From F22 sp963675625 (GTDB lineage: Bacteria > Bacteroidota > Bacteroidia > Bacteroidales > Bacteroidaceae), in assembly GCA_963675625.1 (NCBI GenBank), contig OY776497.1:2108001-2172000 (forward strand): a stretch of DNA of 64,000 bases, in the 5' to 3' direction. A program made the position numbers and the translations under genes. Below are positions 51,710 through 60,840 of the stretch, piece by piece. Numbering within the stretch: the first letter of the stretch is position 1; every line of letters begins with the position of its first letter. Under the pieces are notes generated by a model, which saw nothing but the letters and a program-made list of their open reading frames with translations, was not told the origin of the DNA and did no database searches.

Positions 51710-53761
51710 TTACTGGCTGACGTGTTTTTTCATAATTTCTTCCAAACGTAGGAGCTCGTCTCTATGTGCAGCAGCTTCGGTAAAGTTTAACGCCTTAGAA
51801 GCTTCAAGCATTAGTTCACGGCTGTGAGCAATAGCTTTTTCAAGTTGCACAGTCGACATATGCTGTAAGATTGGATCGGCTGCCACGCTGAGATTATGTG
51901 TCTCTTGTGTATAAGCCTGAGGATCAATATTCGCTTGTGTTTGTTTGTTATCAGAAAACTCAGTATTCGACTTGAATACAGCTAAGTTTCTATCTTTTAT
52001 AATTTGCTGAGGTGTAATACCATGAGCTGTATTATACTCCATTTGTTTCTTTCTGCGACGTGCGGTTTCGTCTATCGTTTGTTGCATACTATCTGTGATT
52101 TTGTCTGCATACATGATAGCCATACCATTGATATTACGTGCAGCACGTCCAACCGTTTGTGTTAAAGAGCGATGAGAACGTAAAAAACCTTCTTTGTCGG
52201 CATCCAAAATGGCTACAAGTGACACTTCTGGAAGGTCGAGACCCTCACGAAGTAGGTTTACGCCAACTAATACATCATAATTACCTTGTCGCAAATCATC
52301 CATGATTTTGACTCTATCCAGTGTATCTACGTCGCTATGTATATATGCTGTTTTGATATTGTAGTCTAATAGATATTCACTCAGTTCTTCGGCCATTCGT
52401 TTGGTCAAACAAGTCACTAGTACCCTCTCATTCTTTTCTATACGCTTGTGTATCTCTTCCATCAGGTCGTCAATCTGGTTTTCGCTAGGACGAACTTCTA
52501 TTTTAGGATCTAATAGACCTGTTGGACGAATGACTTGTTCCACAATAATACCTTCACTGCGTGCCAATTCATAATCAGCAGGGGTGGCACTCACAAAAAT
52601 GGTTTGTGGGGTAAGGGTTTCAAATTCTTCAAATTTAAGTGGTCGATTATCCATTGCAGCAGGTAGACGAAAACCATACTCAACTAGATTCATTTTACGG
52701 GCTTTATCTCCACCATACATCGCACGAATTTGCGGCACGCTCACATGGCTTTCATCTATGACAAGTAAAAAGTCCTTCGGGAAGAAGTCGAGTAAGCAAT
52801 AAGGGCGACTACCGCTTTCTCGACCATCGAAATAACGAGAATAGTTTTCTATCCCTTTGCAGTGACCGAGTTCTCGCATCATTTCCAAGTCATAAGTGAC
52901 ACGCTCTTTTAATCGCGCTCCTTCATACGGGCGCCCTATTGATTCAAAATACTCAACATGTTTGACCAGGTCCATTTCTATCTGACGCATGGCAGCATCT
53001 AATTTCTCTTTTGAAGTCATAAAGAGATTGGCTGGATAGATGTCAAAGTGCTCAAACTTACTGATGACGTGCCCATCAATGGGGTTAATTTCTTGTATTT
53101 CTTCTATTTCATCTCCCCAATAGATAATGCGTATCATTTGTTCGGCGTAGGCTAGATACACATCTACGGTATCTCCTTTAACACGAAACTGTCCTCTGTT
53201 TACAGCTAAATCGTTGCGCTCATATAAGCTGTCAACCAGATTGCGTAAGAGTTTGTTGCGGTCTATTTGATCACCTACTTTGACCCGAATGACACTATTG
53301 TAAAAATCAGCAGGGTTTCCCATACCATAGATACACGAGACCGAGGAAATTACGATAACATCGCTTCGGCCAGATAACAGTTGTGAAGTGGCTGCTAGGC
53401 GTAGTTGGTCAATTTCTTCATTGATCTGCAGATCTTTCTCTATGTATAAATCTTGTCCTGGTAGATATGCTTCTGGTTGATAATAATCATAATAAGAGAC
53501 ATAGTACTCTACAGCATTATCAGGGAAAAAAGCTTTAAATTCACTGTATAGTTGTGCTGCTAAAGTCTTGTTGTGACTAAGGATAAGTGTGGGACGTTTA
53601 TATTGTGCAATCACATTGGCAATTGTAAATGTTTTCCCCGAACCAGTTACCCCCAAAAGTGTTTGTGCAGGCAATTGATCCTGTAATCCCTGAACAAGTT
53701 GAGCGATAGCTTCTGGTTGGTCGCCAGTAGGCTTGTATTTTGAGGTGATTTTGTAGTCCAT
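51710..53761 (-). CDS. uvrB: Excinuclease ABC subunit B
   Basis: A 683-residue UvrB, the damage-verifying helicase-like subunit of nucleotide excision repair. Walker A is LLGVTGSGKTFTIANV, the beta-hairpin region holds YYDYYQPEAYLPGQDLYIEKD, and later motifs include LLDFFPKDFLLVIDESHVSVPQI, VLVGVNLLREGLDLPEVSLVAILDADKEGFLRS and QTVGRAARN. The C-terminal UVR domain (QLEKAIAHSRELMLEASKALNFTEAAAHRDEL) binds UvrA/UvrC. It is complete and has its own promoter. Confidence 0.98.
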   Translation of the reverse strand: MDYKITSKYKPTGDQPEAIAQLVQGLQDQLPAQTLLGVTGSGKTFTIANVIAQYKRPTLILSHNKTLAAQLYSEFKAFFPDNAVEYYVSYYDYYQPEAYLPGQDLYIEKDLQINEEIDQLRLAATSQLLSGRSDVIVISSVSCIYGMGNPADFYNSVIRVKVGDQIDRNKLLRNLVDSLYERNDLAVNRGQFRVKGDTVDVYLAYAEQMIRIIYWGDEIEEIQEINPIDGHVISKFEHFDIYPANLFMTSKEKLDAAMRQIEMDLVKHVEYFESIGRPYEGARLKERVTYDLEMMRELGHCKGIENYSRYFDGRESGSRPYCLLDFFPKDFLLVIDESHVSVPQIRAMYGGDKARKMNLVEYGFRLPAAMDNRPLKFEEFETLTPQTIFVSATPADYELARSEGIIVEQVIRPTGLLDPKIEVRPSENQIDDLMEEIHKRIEKNERVLVTCLTKRMAEELSEYLLDYNIKTAYIHSDVDTLDRVKIMDDLRQGNYDVLVGVNLLREGLDLPEVSLVAILDADKEGFLRSHRSLTQTVGRAARNINGMAIMYADKITDSMQQTIDETARRRKKQMEYNTAHGITPQQIIKDRNLAVFKSNTEFSDNKQTQANIDPQAYTQETHNLSVAADPILQHMSTVQLEKAIAHSRELMLEASKALNFTEAAAHRDELLRLEEIMKKHVSQ

Positions 53762-53814
53762 ATTGAGATCTATAGATGATAATTGTTAGCATGACTTATG
53801 CTAATAACAAGCAG

Positions 53815-53845
53815 CAAAATTAAATAAAGTGCTTGATATTGGCAA
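53815..53845 (-). promoter_or_regulatory. uvrB promoter
   Basis: Minus strand: TTG (53845-53843), 20 bp, TAATTTTG (53822-53815). The leader would be about 50 bases. No LexA-type box is evident around it. Confidence 0.72.
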
Positions 53846-53915
53846 GAAAAACTGTATCTTTAGCATCACTTAGCGGTGATATGTATATTCTTGTCATATT
53901 TTGACCAAATATAAT

Positions 53916-53946
53916 TTTGCTGCTAGCGTAACAAATGCTATATTTG
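53916..53946 (+). promoter_or_regulatory. Promoter of the UXS-like gene
   Basis: TTTG at 53916-53919, 19 bp, TATATTTG at 53939-53946. The start codon at 53981 or 53987 follows about 30 bases downstream. Confidence 0.75.
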
Positions 53947-53980
53947 TGGCTATGTGGATAGATGAATTTAAATATTGTAA

Positions 53981-54934
53981 ATGCGCATGAAAAGAATACT
54001 TGTCACTGGAGGAGCTGGCTTTATCGGCTCTCATTTATGTACTCGATTAGTTAATGATGGTCACGATGTGATTTGTTTAGATAATTATTTTACGGGATCA
54101 AAAGAAAATATATTACACTTAATTGGCAATAAACACTTTGAGTTGGTGCGTCATGATGTAACTGTGCCTTATCACGCTATTGTAGACGAAATTTACAATT
54201 TAGCTTGTCCTGCAAGTCCTGTGCACTACCAATATGACCCAATTAAAACAACGCGTACGTCTGTGTTGGGGGCTATTAATATGTTGGAATTGGCTACTTC
54301 AATCAATGCCAAGATTCTTCAAGCATCGACTTCTGAGGTCTATGGTGATCCACTAGTACATCCTCAAGTAGAGTCTTATTGGGGAAATGTCAATACGGTA
54401 GGTGATCGCTCTTGTTACGATGAGGGAAAACGTGCGGCTGAAACGTTGTTTATGGACTTCCATCGTCAAAATAAAGTACGCATTAAAATTGTGCGTATCT
54501 TCAATACTTATGGCCCTCAGATGCAACCTCATGATGGTCGAGTAGTGACCAATTTCATTGGCCAAGCATTGCGCGGAGAAGATATTACTATTTATGGGGA
54601 TGGAACACAAACACGTAGTTTCCAGTATGTAGATGATTTGATTGAGGGGATGATTCGTTTGATGGATACTCCTGATGATTTTACAGGACCTGTTAATATC
54701 GGTAATCCTAATGAATTCACTATATTGGAACTTGCTCAAAAAGTTATTGAGGTGACCAATTCAAATTCTCAAATAGTATTTAAACCACTTCCAAATGATG
54801 ATCCCAAGCAACGTCAACCAGATATTTCACTGGCTAAGAAGGTGTTGAACTGGGAACCTAAAGTGCAATTGTTAGAAGGCTTGGAACAAATGAAGATGGA
54901 CTTTAAGCATCTTTGTAAAAAGCATGTCGATTAA
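53981..54934 (+). CDS. UDP-glucuronate decarboxylase-like SDR (UXS)
   Basis: A 317-residue extended short-chain dehydrogenase/reductase close to UDP-glucuronic acid decarboxylases, which make UDP-xylose for surface polysaccharide. The NAD site is TGGAGFIGSH (residues 9-18). The catalytic set is STSEVYG (Thr117/Ser118/Glu119) with Tyr146-x3-Lys150 in SCYDEGKR, where the Glu-Ser-Lys pattern suits decarboxylation. NLACPASPVHYQYDPIKT and ARIFNTYGP-like VRIFNTYGPQM are also typical of UXS. It could instead be a related epimerase. A receiver/kinase gene follows 27 bases later. Confidence 0.88.
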   Translation: MRMKRILVTGGAGFIGSHLCTRLVNDGHDVICLDNYFTGSKENILHLIGNKHFELVRHDVTVPYHAIVDEIYNLACPASPVHYQYDPIKTTRTSVLGAINMLELATSINAKILQASTSEVYGDPLVHPQVESYWGNVNTVGDRSCYDEGKRAAETLFMDFHRQNKVRIKIVRIFNTYGPQMQPHDGRVVTNFIGQALRGEDITIYGDGTQTRSFQYVDDLIEGMIRLMDTPDDFTGPVNIGNPNEFTILELAQKVIEVTNSNSQIVFKPLPNDDPKQRQPDISLAKKVLNWEPKVQLLEGLEQMKMDFKHLCKKHVD

Positions 54935-54961
54935 GAATATACCACATTAATAATAAATTGT

Positions 54962-56083
54962 ATGGAGATTAATCCTTCCGAAAATAAAATTTTAATAGTA
55001 GATGACGTGCAATCTAACGTCTTACTGTTAAAAGTGCTTCTTAAAGCTGAGAAGTTTCAGCTTGATGTGGCTGAAAATGGGACTCAGTGTCTTGAAAAAG
55101 TCTCTGAGTTTAAACCAGATTTGATCTTGTTGGATGTTATGATGCCCGACCTAAATGGTTTTCAGGTTTGTGAACGACTAAAAGCAAATCCAGAAACAGC
55201 ATCTATTCCTGTTATTTTCTTGACGGCTCTAAATAACACAAGTGATATTGTGAAAGGCTTTCAAGTGGGTGGAAATGATTTTATTTCAAAACCATTTAAT
55301 AAGGAAGAGTTGATGATTCGTGTGCATCATCAAATTTCTTTGATTACAGCGCAACGTATTATTGAAAGGCAAAATGAAGAGCTTAAGCGTACTATTGCAG
55401 GGCGCGATAAGTTATATTCTGTTATTGCTCACGATTTGCGTTCTCCTATCGGTAGTATTAAAATGGTACTAAACATGATGCTATTAAGTATACCAGAGGA
55501 GAAGATAGGCGAAGAGATGTATGATCTTCTTAATACAGCTAATCAGACTACCGAAGAAGTGTTCTCGCTTTTGGACAACTTGTTGAAGTGGACTAAATCG
55601 CTTATAGGCCGACTCAAAGTGGTTAAACAAGACATCAATGTGTGCGATACCGTTCGAGGGGTACAGCAGGTATTTACTGCTGCTGCTGAGCTGAAAGATA
55701 TCACTTTTGATATGGATGTGCCTGAGGTAGTTCAATGTACATGCGATATTGATATGTTGAAAACAGTAGTGCGCAATTTCTTAAGCAACGCTTTGAAATT
55801 TAGTCCTGATAAAACGACTATATCTATTGCATGTAAAGAGGTGGATGGATTCGCTCAGATAGCTGTATCGGATCAAGGATGCGGTATTGATGAGGAAGGT
55901 AAAAGTAAATTGCTAAAAACAGATACTCATTATTCAACATTTGGGTTGAACAATGAAGAGGGCTCTGGCTTGGGCTTGCTTCTTTGTCAAGATTTTATTG
56001 TAAAGAATGGTGGCCGTATCTGGTTTGAATCTGAAGTGGGTAAGGGATCGACATTCTATTGTACGGTGCCTCTTACAAAATAA
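54962..56083 (+). CDS. Soluble receiver-histidine kinase hybrid
   Basis: A 373-residue cytoplasmic two-component protein with reversed order. An N-terminal receiver domain (Asp15-Asp16 acidic pocket, phospho-acceptor Asp58 in LILLDVMMPD, Lys110 in FISKPF) is joined by a short coiled coil (about residues 128-150) to a HisKA domain with His157 (SVIAHDLRSPIGS). A HATPase domain follows, with RNFLSNALKFSP (N box), VSDQGCGID (G1) and GSGLGLLLCQDFI (G2). There are no membrane segments. The receiver probably gates the kinase after phosphorylation by another kinase. The input and output partners are not in the window. Confidence 0.92.
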   Translation: MEINPSENKILIVDDVQSNVLLLKVLLKAEKFQLDVAENGTQCLEKVSEFKPDLILLDVMMPDLNGFQVCERLKANPETASIPVIFLTALNNTSDIVKGFQVGGNDFISKPFNKEELMIRVHHQISLITAQRIIERQNEELKRTIAGRDKLYSVIAHDLRSPIGSIKMVLNMMLLSIPEEKIGEEMYDLLNTANQTTEEVFSLLDNLLKWTKSLIGRLKVVKQDINVCDTVRGVQQVFTAAAELKDITFDMDVPEVVQCTCDIDMLKTVVRNFLSNALKFSPDKTTISIACKEVDGFAQIAVSDQGCGIDEEGKSKLLKTDTHYSTFGLNNEEGSGLGLLLCQDFIVKNGGRIWFESEVGKGSTFYCTVPLTK

Positions 56084-56102
56084 AGTTATATAATATGTAT
56101 GT

Positions 56103-56145
56103 AAAAGCAGCCTATCTTGAATTACTCAAGATAGGCTGCTTTTTA
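56103..56145 (+). terminator. Intrinsic terminator after the receiver-kinase gene
   Basis: A perfect 15-bp stem AGCAGCCTATCTTGA/TCAAGATAGGCTGCT with a 5-base loop and flanking A and T runs. It may also serve the convergent peptidase gene. Confidence 0.9.
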
Positions 56146-56168
56146 TTATGTACATGAATGATTCTTGA

Positions 56169-57455
56169 TTATTTGTAGTTTACCAATGGATACCAAGATG
56201 TCATTTGTGTGTTTTGTGCCCAATCATAGGTCGCAAAATAGTTGTTATATCTTTGTACAGTATTCTCTGTGCTGTATTGTGGAAAATAGGCTGCTAATCC
56301 ACAATTTACATCCATAGAAAAAGGTCCACCGTTTACACTGTATACTGACGCAGGACGAGCATTATACACGACTACATTGTCTAGCGCAGTCTCTAGTGGC
56401 GAATATTCACTCGAAGTTAAGGCTTTCTCCATAATTTGCTCAAAATCAAAGTAAGCTGGGAAGCTTATTCTATCAAAATGTTGGATGTCAGATGCATACA
56501 GGTTGATTGCTTGGATAGCTTGAGCAATGCCTATATTGGAGAATGTAGTTTGGCATGCATTAGCTAAAGCATCCATTTTGGAATTGTCATAAACGGAAAT
56601 TTGTGCGCCATGTGTCCATCCTGAATGTCCTTCTGGATCATTGTATGCTAGATCATATGCTTCTGCTATTTTTTTAGCTCTATCAGTGTTTGCGTTAAAC
56701 ATGATAGGGACAAGAGTTTCGTAGTTGCCGCCAGGTCCAGGAGTTTCTGCAACAGAAGCGATGTAATAGTTTGATGTCTTTCTCAGTTGATACGCTGTTT
56801 CAATGTTCCCCATAAAGCACGCATCAAAATAAAGGTAATCAAACTTTTTGTTTCCACCGAGTAAATTTTGTCCATAAGCAATGACGTCTTCTAGATCTGA
56901 TATATTCAACCATTCTTGACCACCGCCCGTGGTGTCTTGGCCAAAATATTTAGTCGATATATAATTTTCTACTTCTGTCGACGGAGTAGGGAGCCATCCT
57001 TGTCCATGAGACCATAGAATCATGGCGTATGATTCTGCTGGATATTTTGTGATGATGCGGCTCAACACATCTTTTAAGACTTTAGGATCTGCACTACTTT
57101 CTTTTTCTGAATATCGATAGATTGTATCTGTGACAACCTTTGAATGGTCTTGTGTGCTTTGTTTAAAAGATAAGATGCTAGGTAAGTTACTTCCTTGATT
57201 ATCGACATACAGTACTAGGTTGTTTTTGTTTAAATCAACATCCTCCAGTCCAATACACATCTCGCTAATATCGCTTGATACGTAGTCGCTTAAGGAATTA
57301 TCTCCTAAAATGAGGCCAATCACTGTGGTTTTACTCACAGTTGTTGGGGAAGGGCTGTCTTTATGTTTATCGCATGCTACCAAGAACGTACAAATGACAC
57401 AAGCGAATAGTGTGTACGCTTTGTATTTCATAAAAAAGGGAATTATTTTTTTCAT
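56169..57455 (-). CDS. Clostripain-like (C11) cysteine peptidase, lipoprotein
   Basis: A 428-residue secreted peptidase of the C11/clostripain family. The signal (MKKIIPFFMKYKAYTLFACVICTFLVAC) ends in a lipobox L-V-A-C, so it should be a lipid-anchored envelope protein. The catalytic dyad is visible: His in ILWSHGQGWLP and Cys in YFDACFMGNIETAYQLR. SVAETPGPGGNYETLVPIM follows as in relatives. Bacteroidales homologues include fragipain-like enzymes with Arg/Lys preference, but specificity is not proven here. I start at the ATG at 57455 because the frame upstream runs into a terminator and the preceding gene. A second Met at 57431 is also possible. Confidence 0.88.
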   Translation of the reverse strand: MKKIIPFFMKYKAYTLFACVICTFLVACDKHKDSPSPTTVSKTTVIGLILGDNSLSDYVSSDISEMCIGLEDVDLNKNNLVLYVDNQGSNLPSILSFKQSTQDHSKVVTDTIYRYSEKESSADPKVLKDVLSRIITKYPAESYAMILWSHGQGWLPTPSTEVENYISTKYFGQDTTGGGQEWLNISDLEDVIAYGQNLLGGNKKFDYLYFDACFMGNIETAYQLRKTSNYYIASVAETPGPGGNYETLVPIMFNANTDRAKKIAEAYDLAYNDPEGHSGWTHGAQISVYDNSKMDALANACQTTFSNIGIAQAIQAINLYASDIQHFDRISFPAYFDFEQIMEKALTSSEYSPLETALDNVVVYNARPASVYSVNGGPFSMDVNCGLAAYFPQYSTENTVQRYNNYFATYDWAQNTQMTSWYPLVNYK

Positions 57456-57474
57456 AATAAATGAGGTATTGTAC

Positions 57475-57515
57475 AAAAAAGTCCCTATCCGAACGTCAAG
57501 AGCTCGGATAAGGAC
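57475..57515 (-). terminator. Intrinsic terminator between the small envelope gene and the C11 peptidase
   Basis: On the minus strand GTCCTTATCCGA pairs with TCGGATAGGGAC (one mismatch), followed by six T. It lies 20 bases upstream of the peptidase start codon, so read-through or a promoter overlapping it must supply the peptidase. Confidence 0.82.
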
Positions 57516-57528
57516 TGCTTTAGTTTTG

Positions 57529-58053
57529 TTACATTCTTGGATGCCCGCCCATAGGACCGTCAGCTGGACCGCCGTTAGGCCTACCCTTTGGATGGTCTTT
57601 TGGTTTACGTTTAGGCTGAGGCTGTGCACTTGTTTTGACAGGCTCAGATGGCTCAGGTTTGATAAATTGGAATGTCTTTAGATCAATTAATTTCACTTGT
57701 GTGTGACTCTCTAGATAACGTTCCATTAGCTTGTTTTGCTTCTTGGCTAATTTGCTTTTATCTGTATCAAAAAAGATCATGCAGGTACGATGCTTCAGTC
57801 CCTGATTCTCCAAGTGATATTTTAGTTGATAACTGTATTGTTGACGTTCGGGTAAGAATCCTTCCCCAGTAAGTTTAACGCTGTCCAACTTTTGAATAAC
57901 AGTGAAATATACTGTGCTATCCGAAAAATCTGCAGCTACACCATAAGCATATACATCTTTGTGTTTGGGCTTAGGGAATAGGGTGAATGAACTAAGCAAA
58001 ACGATACAAGATAACGCTATAGTCCACTTTATTGGAGCGACTTTTATATTCAT
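57529..58053 (-). CDS. Small exported protein with Pro/Lys/Gly-rich tail, unknown
   Basis: A 174-residue protein from the ATG at 58053; an upstream in-frame Met at 58104 would add 17 residues before the signal. A signal or anchor segment (WTIALSCIVLLSSFTLFP) leads. A compact central domain (about residues 30-125) follows, with YAYGVAADFSDSTVYFTVIQKLD and HRTCMIFFDTDKSKLAKKQNKLMERYL. The tail is Pro/Lys/Gly-rich (PKRKPKDHPKGRPNGGPADG). No named family is recognised. It lies between rpoD and the C11 peptidase and ends at a terminator. Envelope location is inferred from the signal. Confidence 0.75.
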   Translation of the reverse strand: MNIKVAPIKWTIALSCIVLLSSFTLFPKPKHKDVYAYGVAADFSDSTVYFTVIQKLDSVKLTGEGFLPERQQYSYQLKYHLENQGLKHRTCMIFFDTDKSKLAKKQNKLMERYLESHTQVKLIDLKTFQFIKPEPSEPVKTSAQPQPKRKPKDHPKGRPNGGPADGPMGGHPRM

Positions 58054-58126
58054 ATGTTTGATATTAATGTTTCGAATAGAGCAGTTAATTACGTCTATTA
58101 TCATTAACGGTCTATTGTTGACTTGT

Positions 58127-58987
58127 TTAACCTAGATAACTCTTAAGTAATGTGTTGCGATCGTCTTGACGAAGTTTACGGATTGCCTTTTCTTTAATCT
58201 GACGGACACGCTCGCGGGTCAAGTTAAACTTATCACCAATCTCTTCCAGAGTCATTTCTTTATCTCCAATTCCGAAAAAGAGTTGCAGGATTTCACGTTC
58301 ACGATCTACTAGTTGACTCAATGCGCGTTCTATCTCACGACGTAGAGACTCTTTTACTAAGTTGCTATCTGCGTATGGACTATCATCGTTAACAAGCACA
58401 TCTAATAGATTGTTGTCTTCGCCTTCTACAAATGGAGCATCAACTGAAATATGACGACCAGAAACTTTCATCGTATCAGATACTTTGTTTGCTTCGATGT
58501 CCAATTCCTCTGCTAGTTCTTCGTTTGATGGACGACGTTCATGTTCTTGTTCAAAACGAGAAAATGCTTTTTGAATTTTGTTTAGCGATCCTACTTGATT
58601 AAGTGGGAGACGTACAATACGTGATTGTTCTGCCAATGCTTGTAGAATAGACTGACGAATCCACCATACGGCGTAACTAATAAATTTGAAACCACGAGTT
58701 TCATCAAATTTTTCGGCAGCCTTAATCAATCCTAAGTTCCCTTCATTGATTAAGTCAGGTAGACTAAGTCCTTGATTTTGATATTGTTTGGCTACTGATA
58801 CAACGAAACGGAGATTGGCACGTGTTAGTTTTTCCAAAGCACGACGATCTCCTTTTCGGATTCGTTGAGCTAGTTCTACTTCTTCCTCAACGGTAATTAG
58901 CTCTTCACGGCCAATTTCTTGTAGATACTTGTCAAGGGAAGCACTCTCTCTGTTTGTGATACTCTTGGTAATCTTTAACTGTCTCAT
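58127..58987 (-). CDS. rpoD: Primary RNA polymerase sigma factor (sigma-70, short form)
   Basis: A 286-residue sigma-70 factor. Region 1.2 starts near DKYLQEIGREELIT. Regions 2.1-2.4 hold NLRFVVSVAKQYQNQGLSLPDLINEGNLGLIKAAEKFDETRGFKFISYAVWWIRQSI. Region 3 and region 4.2 (TLEEIGDKFNLTRERVRQIKEKAIRKLR) are complete. The long region 1.1 and the non-conserved insert of proteobacterial RpoD are absent, as is usual for the Bacteroidota primary sigma factor, which reads the TTG/TAnnTTTG promoters listed here. A long AT-rich leader region lies upstream. Confidence 0.95.
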   Translation of the reverse strand: MRQLKITKSITNRESASLDKYLQEIGREELITVEEEVELAQRIRKGDRRALEKLTRANLRFVVSVAKQYQNQGLSLPDLINEGNLGLIKAAEKFDETRGFKFISYAVWWIRQSILQALAEQSRIVRLPLNQVGSLNKIQKAFSRFEQEHERRPSNEELAEELDIEANKVSDTMKVSGRHISVDAPFVEGEDNNLLDVLVNDDSPYADSNLVKESLRREIERALSQLVDREREILQLFFGIGDKEMTLEEIGDKFNLTRERVRQIKEKAIRKLRQDDRNTLLKSYLG

Positions 58988-59319
58988 ATATATAATTTAT
59001 TTTTGTATTCCTAGAACACCATATACATAACGTAGAGGTAGAGATATTGTTCCCTCATCCCATTGTTTTTTTTGAAAAAAGTGACACGATGCTCCCGCAC
59101 CATGCCACCCACAACTATTCACTAACTAATATGTATCAATTATTCTTGATGATGATTTATTCTATCCTATTAAAACAATCAATTTACTTCTGTATATGCA
59201 TCTCATCACGAGTTATATACAAACAAAACTAATACTTGGTGGTCCCACTGGACCTTTTTCTATTGTTAACTAATCTAATACCTAATTTTATTGTATTATT
59301 TTGAGAGAGATTTTACTGT
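58988..59319. other. 332-bp region between htrA and rpoD
   Basis: There is no convincing gene. On the minus strand a -7-like TAGTTTTG (59230-59223) would give rpoD a leader of about 230 bases. On the plus strand a -7-like TATTTTTG (58998-59005) and a small terminator-like hairpin at 59240-59258 frame a possible untranslated RNA of about 245 bases. Neither assignment is firm. Confidence 0.35.
59240..59258 (+). terminator. Orphan terminator-like hairpin
   Basis: GGTCC-CACT-GGACC followed by five T on the plus strand. No plus-strand gene precedes it: rpoD and htrA are both on the minus strand. The stem is short, so it could be chance. Confidence 0.45.
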
Positions 59320-60840
59320 TTATTCTTGCGATATATCCACGGCGAAATTTACTCGTCTTCCTGATGGATACATGGCATTGATAAAGATGACTTGTTCGGG
59401 GGTGCGAGAAGCTGCACGGAATACTTTATTGAAGTCTTCTGTTGTGTGGAGCTGTACGCCATTCGCTTTTAGCATGATGATGCCTTTACGAATACCTGCA
59501 TCTTTCATGCGGCCTGCTTGTACCCCTGTGACTTCCAAACCGTATCCCAGATTTAAACGGCTTCTGTTTTTTTCTGGCACAGGAACAAATGCGGCACCTA
59601 GTACTTGTTCGTCTACTTTTTTCATGACTTTAGTTGTTCCCTGTTCATTACGAAGAGTAGCGTCTAAATACATTTTCTTTTTGTTACGTACAATTTGAAG
59701 TCTAATCTTGTCACCAGGACTATGTTGTGCTAATTGCTCTTGCAATTCGGCCATTTTGGTGATCTTATGGTTGTCCAGGCCAATGATAACATCGTCAACT
59801 TCTACTCCTGCTTCTGCGGCAGCACCGTCTTCGATTACTTTTTGTACGTGTATTCCTTCGTTAACGCCCAACTTGTCTTCTTGTTCTTTTTGTTGATCGG
59901 CCATCAGGTTATTCCCCATGTCGCTCCCCATAATGCCTAAAAGAGCACGTTGAACTGTTCCGTATTTCTTTAAGTCACTAATGACTTTTGTTACGATAGT
60001 AGTTGGTATGGCAAAGCCGTAACCTGCATAACTACCTGTTTGGCTATATAAAATAGCATTGATGCCGACAAGTTCTCCACGTGCATTGACTAGTGCACCA
60101 CCGCTATTCCCTTTGTTGATGGCTGCATCTGTCTGGATAAATGATTCGACTCCCTTACTGTAGACGCCTAGTGTACGTGCTTTAGCACTAACTATACCAG
60201 CTGTTACGGTTGATGTTAAGTTGAATGGATTTCCGACTGCGAGTACCCATTCGCCAACTTTTAGAGCGTCGCTATTACCTATTGGAATTGTTGGGAATTC
60301 ATCGCCTGATATTTTCAAAAGTGCTAAGTCGGTACTGGCATCTGTGCCAATAACGGTCGCTTGGAATGTGCGGTTATCATTAAGTGTAACTTCTACTTCG
60401 TTGGCTTTATCTACTACGTGATTGTTGGTTACAATATATCCATCTGAGCTGATAATAACACCAGAACCAAATCCAATTTCTGGTTGTGCTTGTACTCTAC
60501 GTTGTGGATATTGTCTATTGGGAGTACCAAAGAAATATTCAAATATGTCTTGTGGCTGTTGTCCATATTGTTGTTGTTCTCCACTTATTGTAGATTTAAT
60601 ATGTACTACTGCATGTAGTGATTTTTCAGCAGCATATGTCAAATCTATGGGTTGATTGCTTGTGCCATTTATGCTAGCCAATTGATTTGACGAATTGGAT
60701 GCCTGTTGCGGAAACAGTGTACTATCAATATGTGAACTGTTTTGTTCATCTCTGGTCGTTTGAGCTGTGTAGCGAGCTACTCCAGCACTGAGAGCAACTA
60801 CTAATGTAGCACCTAATACGTTCTTTACTATCTTGTTCAT
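59320..60840 (-). CDS. Periplasmic serine protease of the HtrA/DegP family
   Basis: A 506-residue DegP/HtrA-type protease-chaperone of the envelope. The N-terminal hydrophobic segment (NVLGATLVVALSAGVARY) is an export signal. The trypsin-like domain has the triad His141 (TNNHVV), Asp171 (STDLALLKI) and Ser246 (NKGNSGGAL). Two PDZ domains follow (about residues 300-395 and 410-500, e.g. VDDVIIGLDNHKI and GIRKGIIMLKANGVQL). A Gln-rich loop (EQQQYGQQPQ) precedes the protease core. It degrades or refolds damaged envelope proteins. Upstream lies a 453-bp region without a clear promoter match. Confidence 0.95.
   Translation of the reverse strand: MNKIVKNVLGATLVVALSAGVARYTAQTTRDEQNSSHIDSTLFPQQASNSSNQLASINGTSNQPIDLTYAAEKSLHAVVHIKSTISGEQQQYGQQPQDIFEYFFGTPNRQYPQRRVQAQPEIGFGSGVIISSDGYIVTNNHVVDKANEVEVTLNDNRTFQATVIGTDASTDLALLKISGDEFPTIPIGNSDALKVGEWVLAVGNPFNLTSTVTAGIVSAKARTLGVYSKGVESFIQTDAAINKGNSGGALVNARGELVGINAILYSQTGSYAGYGFAIPTTIVTKVISDLKKYGTVQRALLGIMGSDMGNNLMADQQKEQEDKLGVNEGIHVQKVIEDGAAAEAGVEVDDVIIGLDNHKITKMAELQEQLAQHSPGDKIRLQIVRNKKKMYLDATLRNEQGTTKVMKKVDEQVLGAAFVPVPEKNRSRLNLGYGLEVTGVQAGRMKDAGIRKGIIMLKANGVQLHTTEDFNKVFRAASRTPEQVIFINAMYPSGRRVNFAVDISQE

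Noticed and set aside
57456..57629. N-terminal extension of the C11 peptidase by 58 codons
   Set aside because: The extension crosses a terminator hairpin and overlaps the upstream gene; the lipoprotein signal starts at 57455.
57310..57681. 123-codon plus-strand frame
   Set aside because: It lies antisense to the C11 peptidase start, a terminator and the small envelope gene.
59047..59232. 61-codon plus-strand frame upstream of rpoD
   Set aside because: No promoter or conserved features, and composition is like the surrounding leader DNA.
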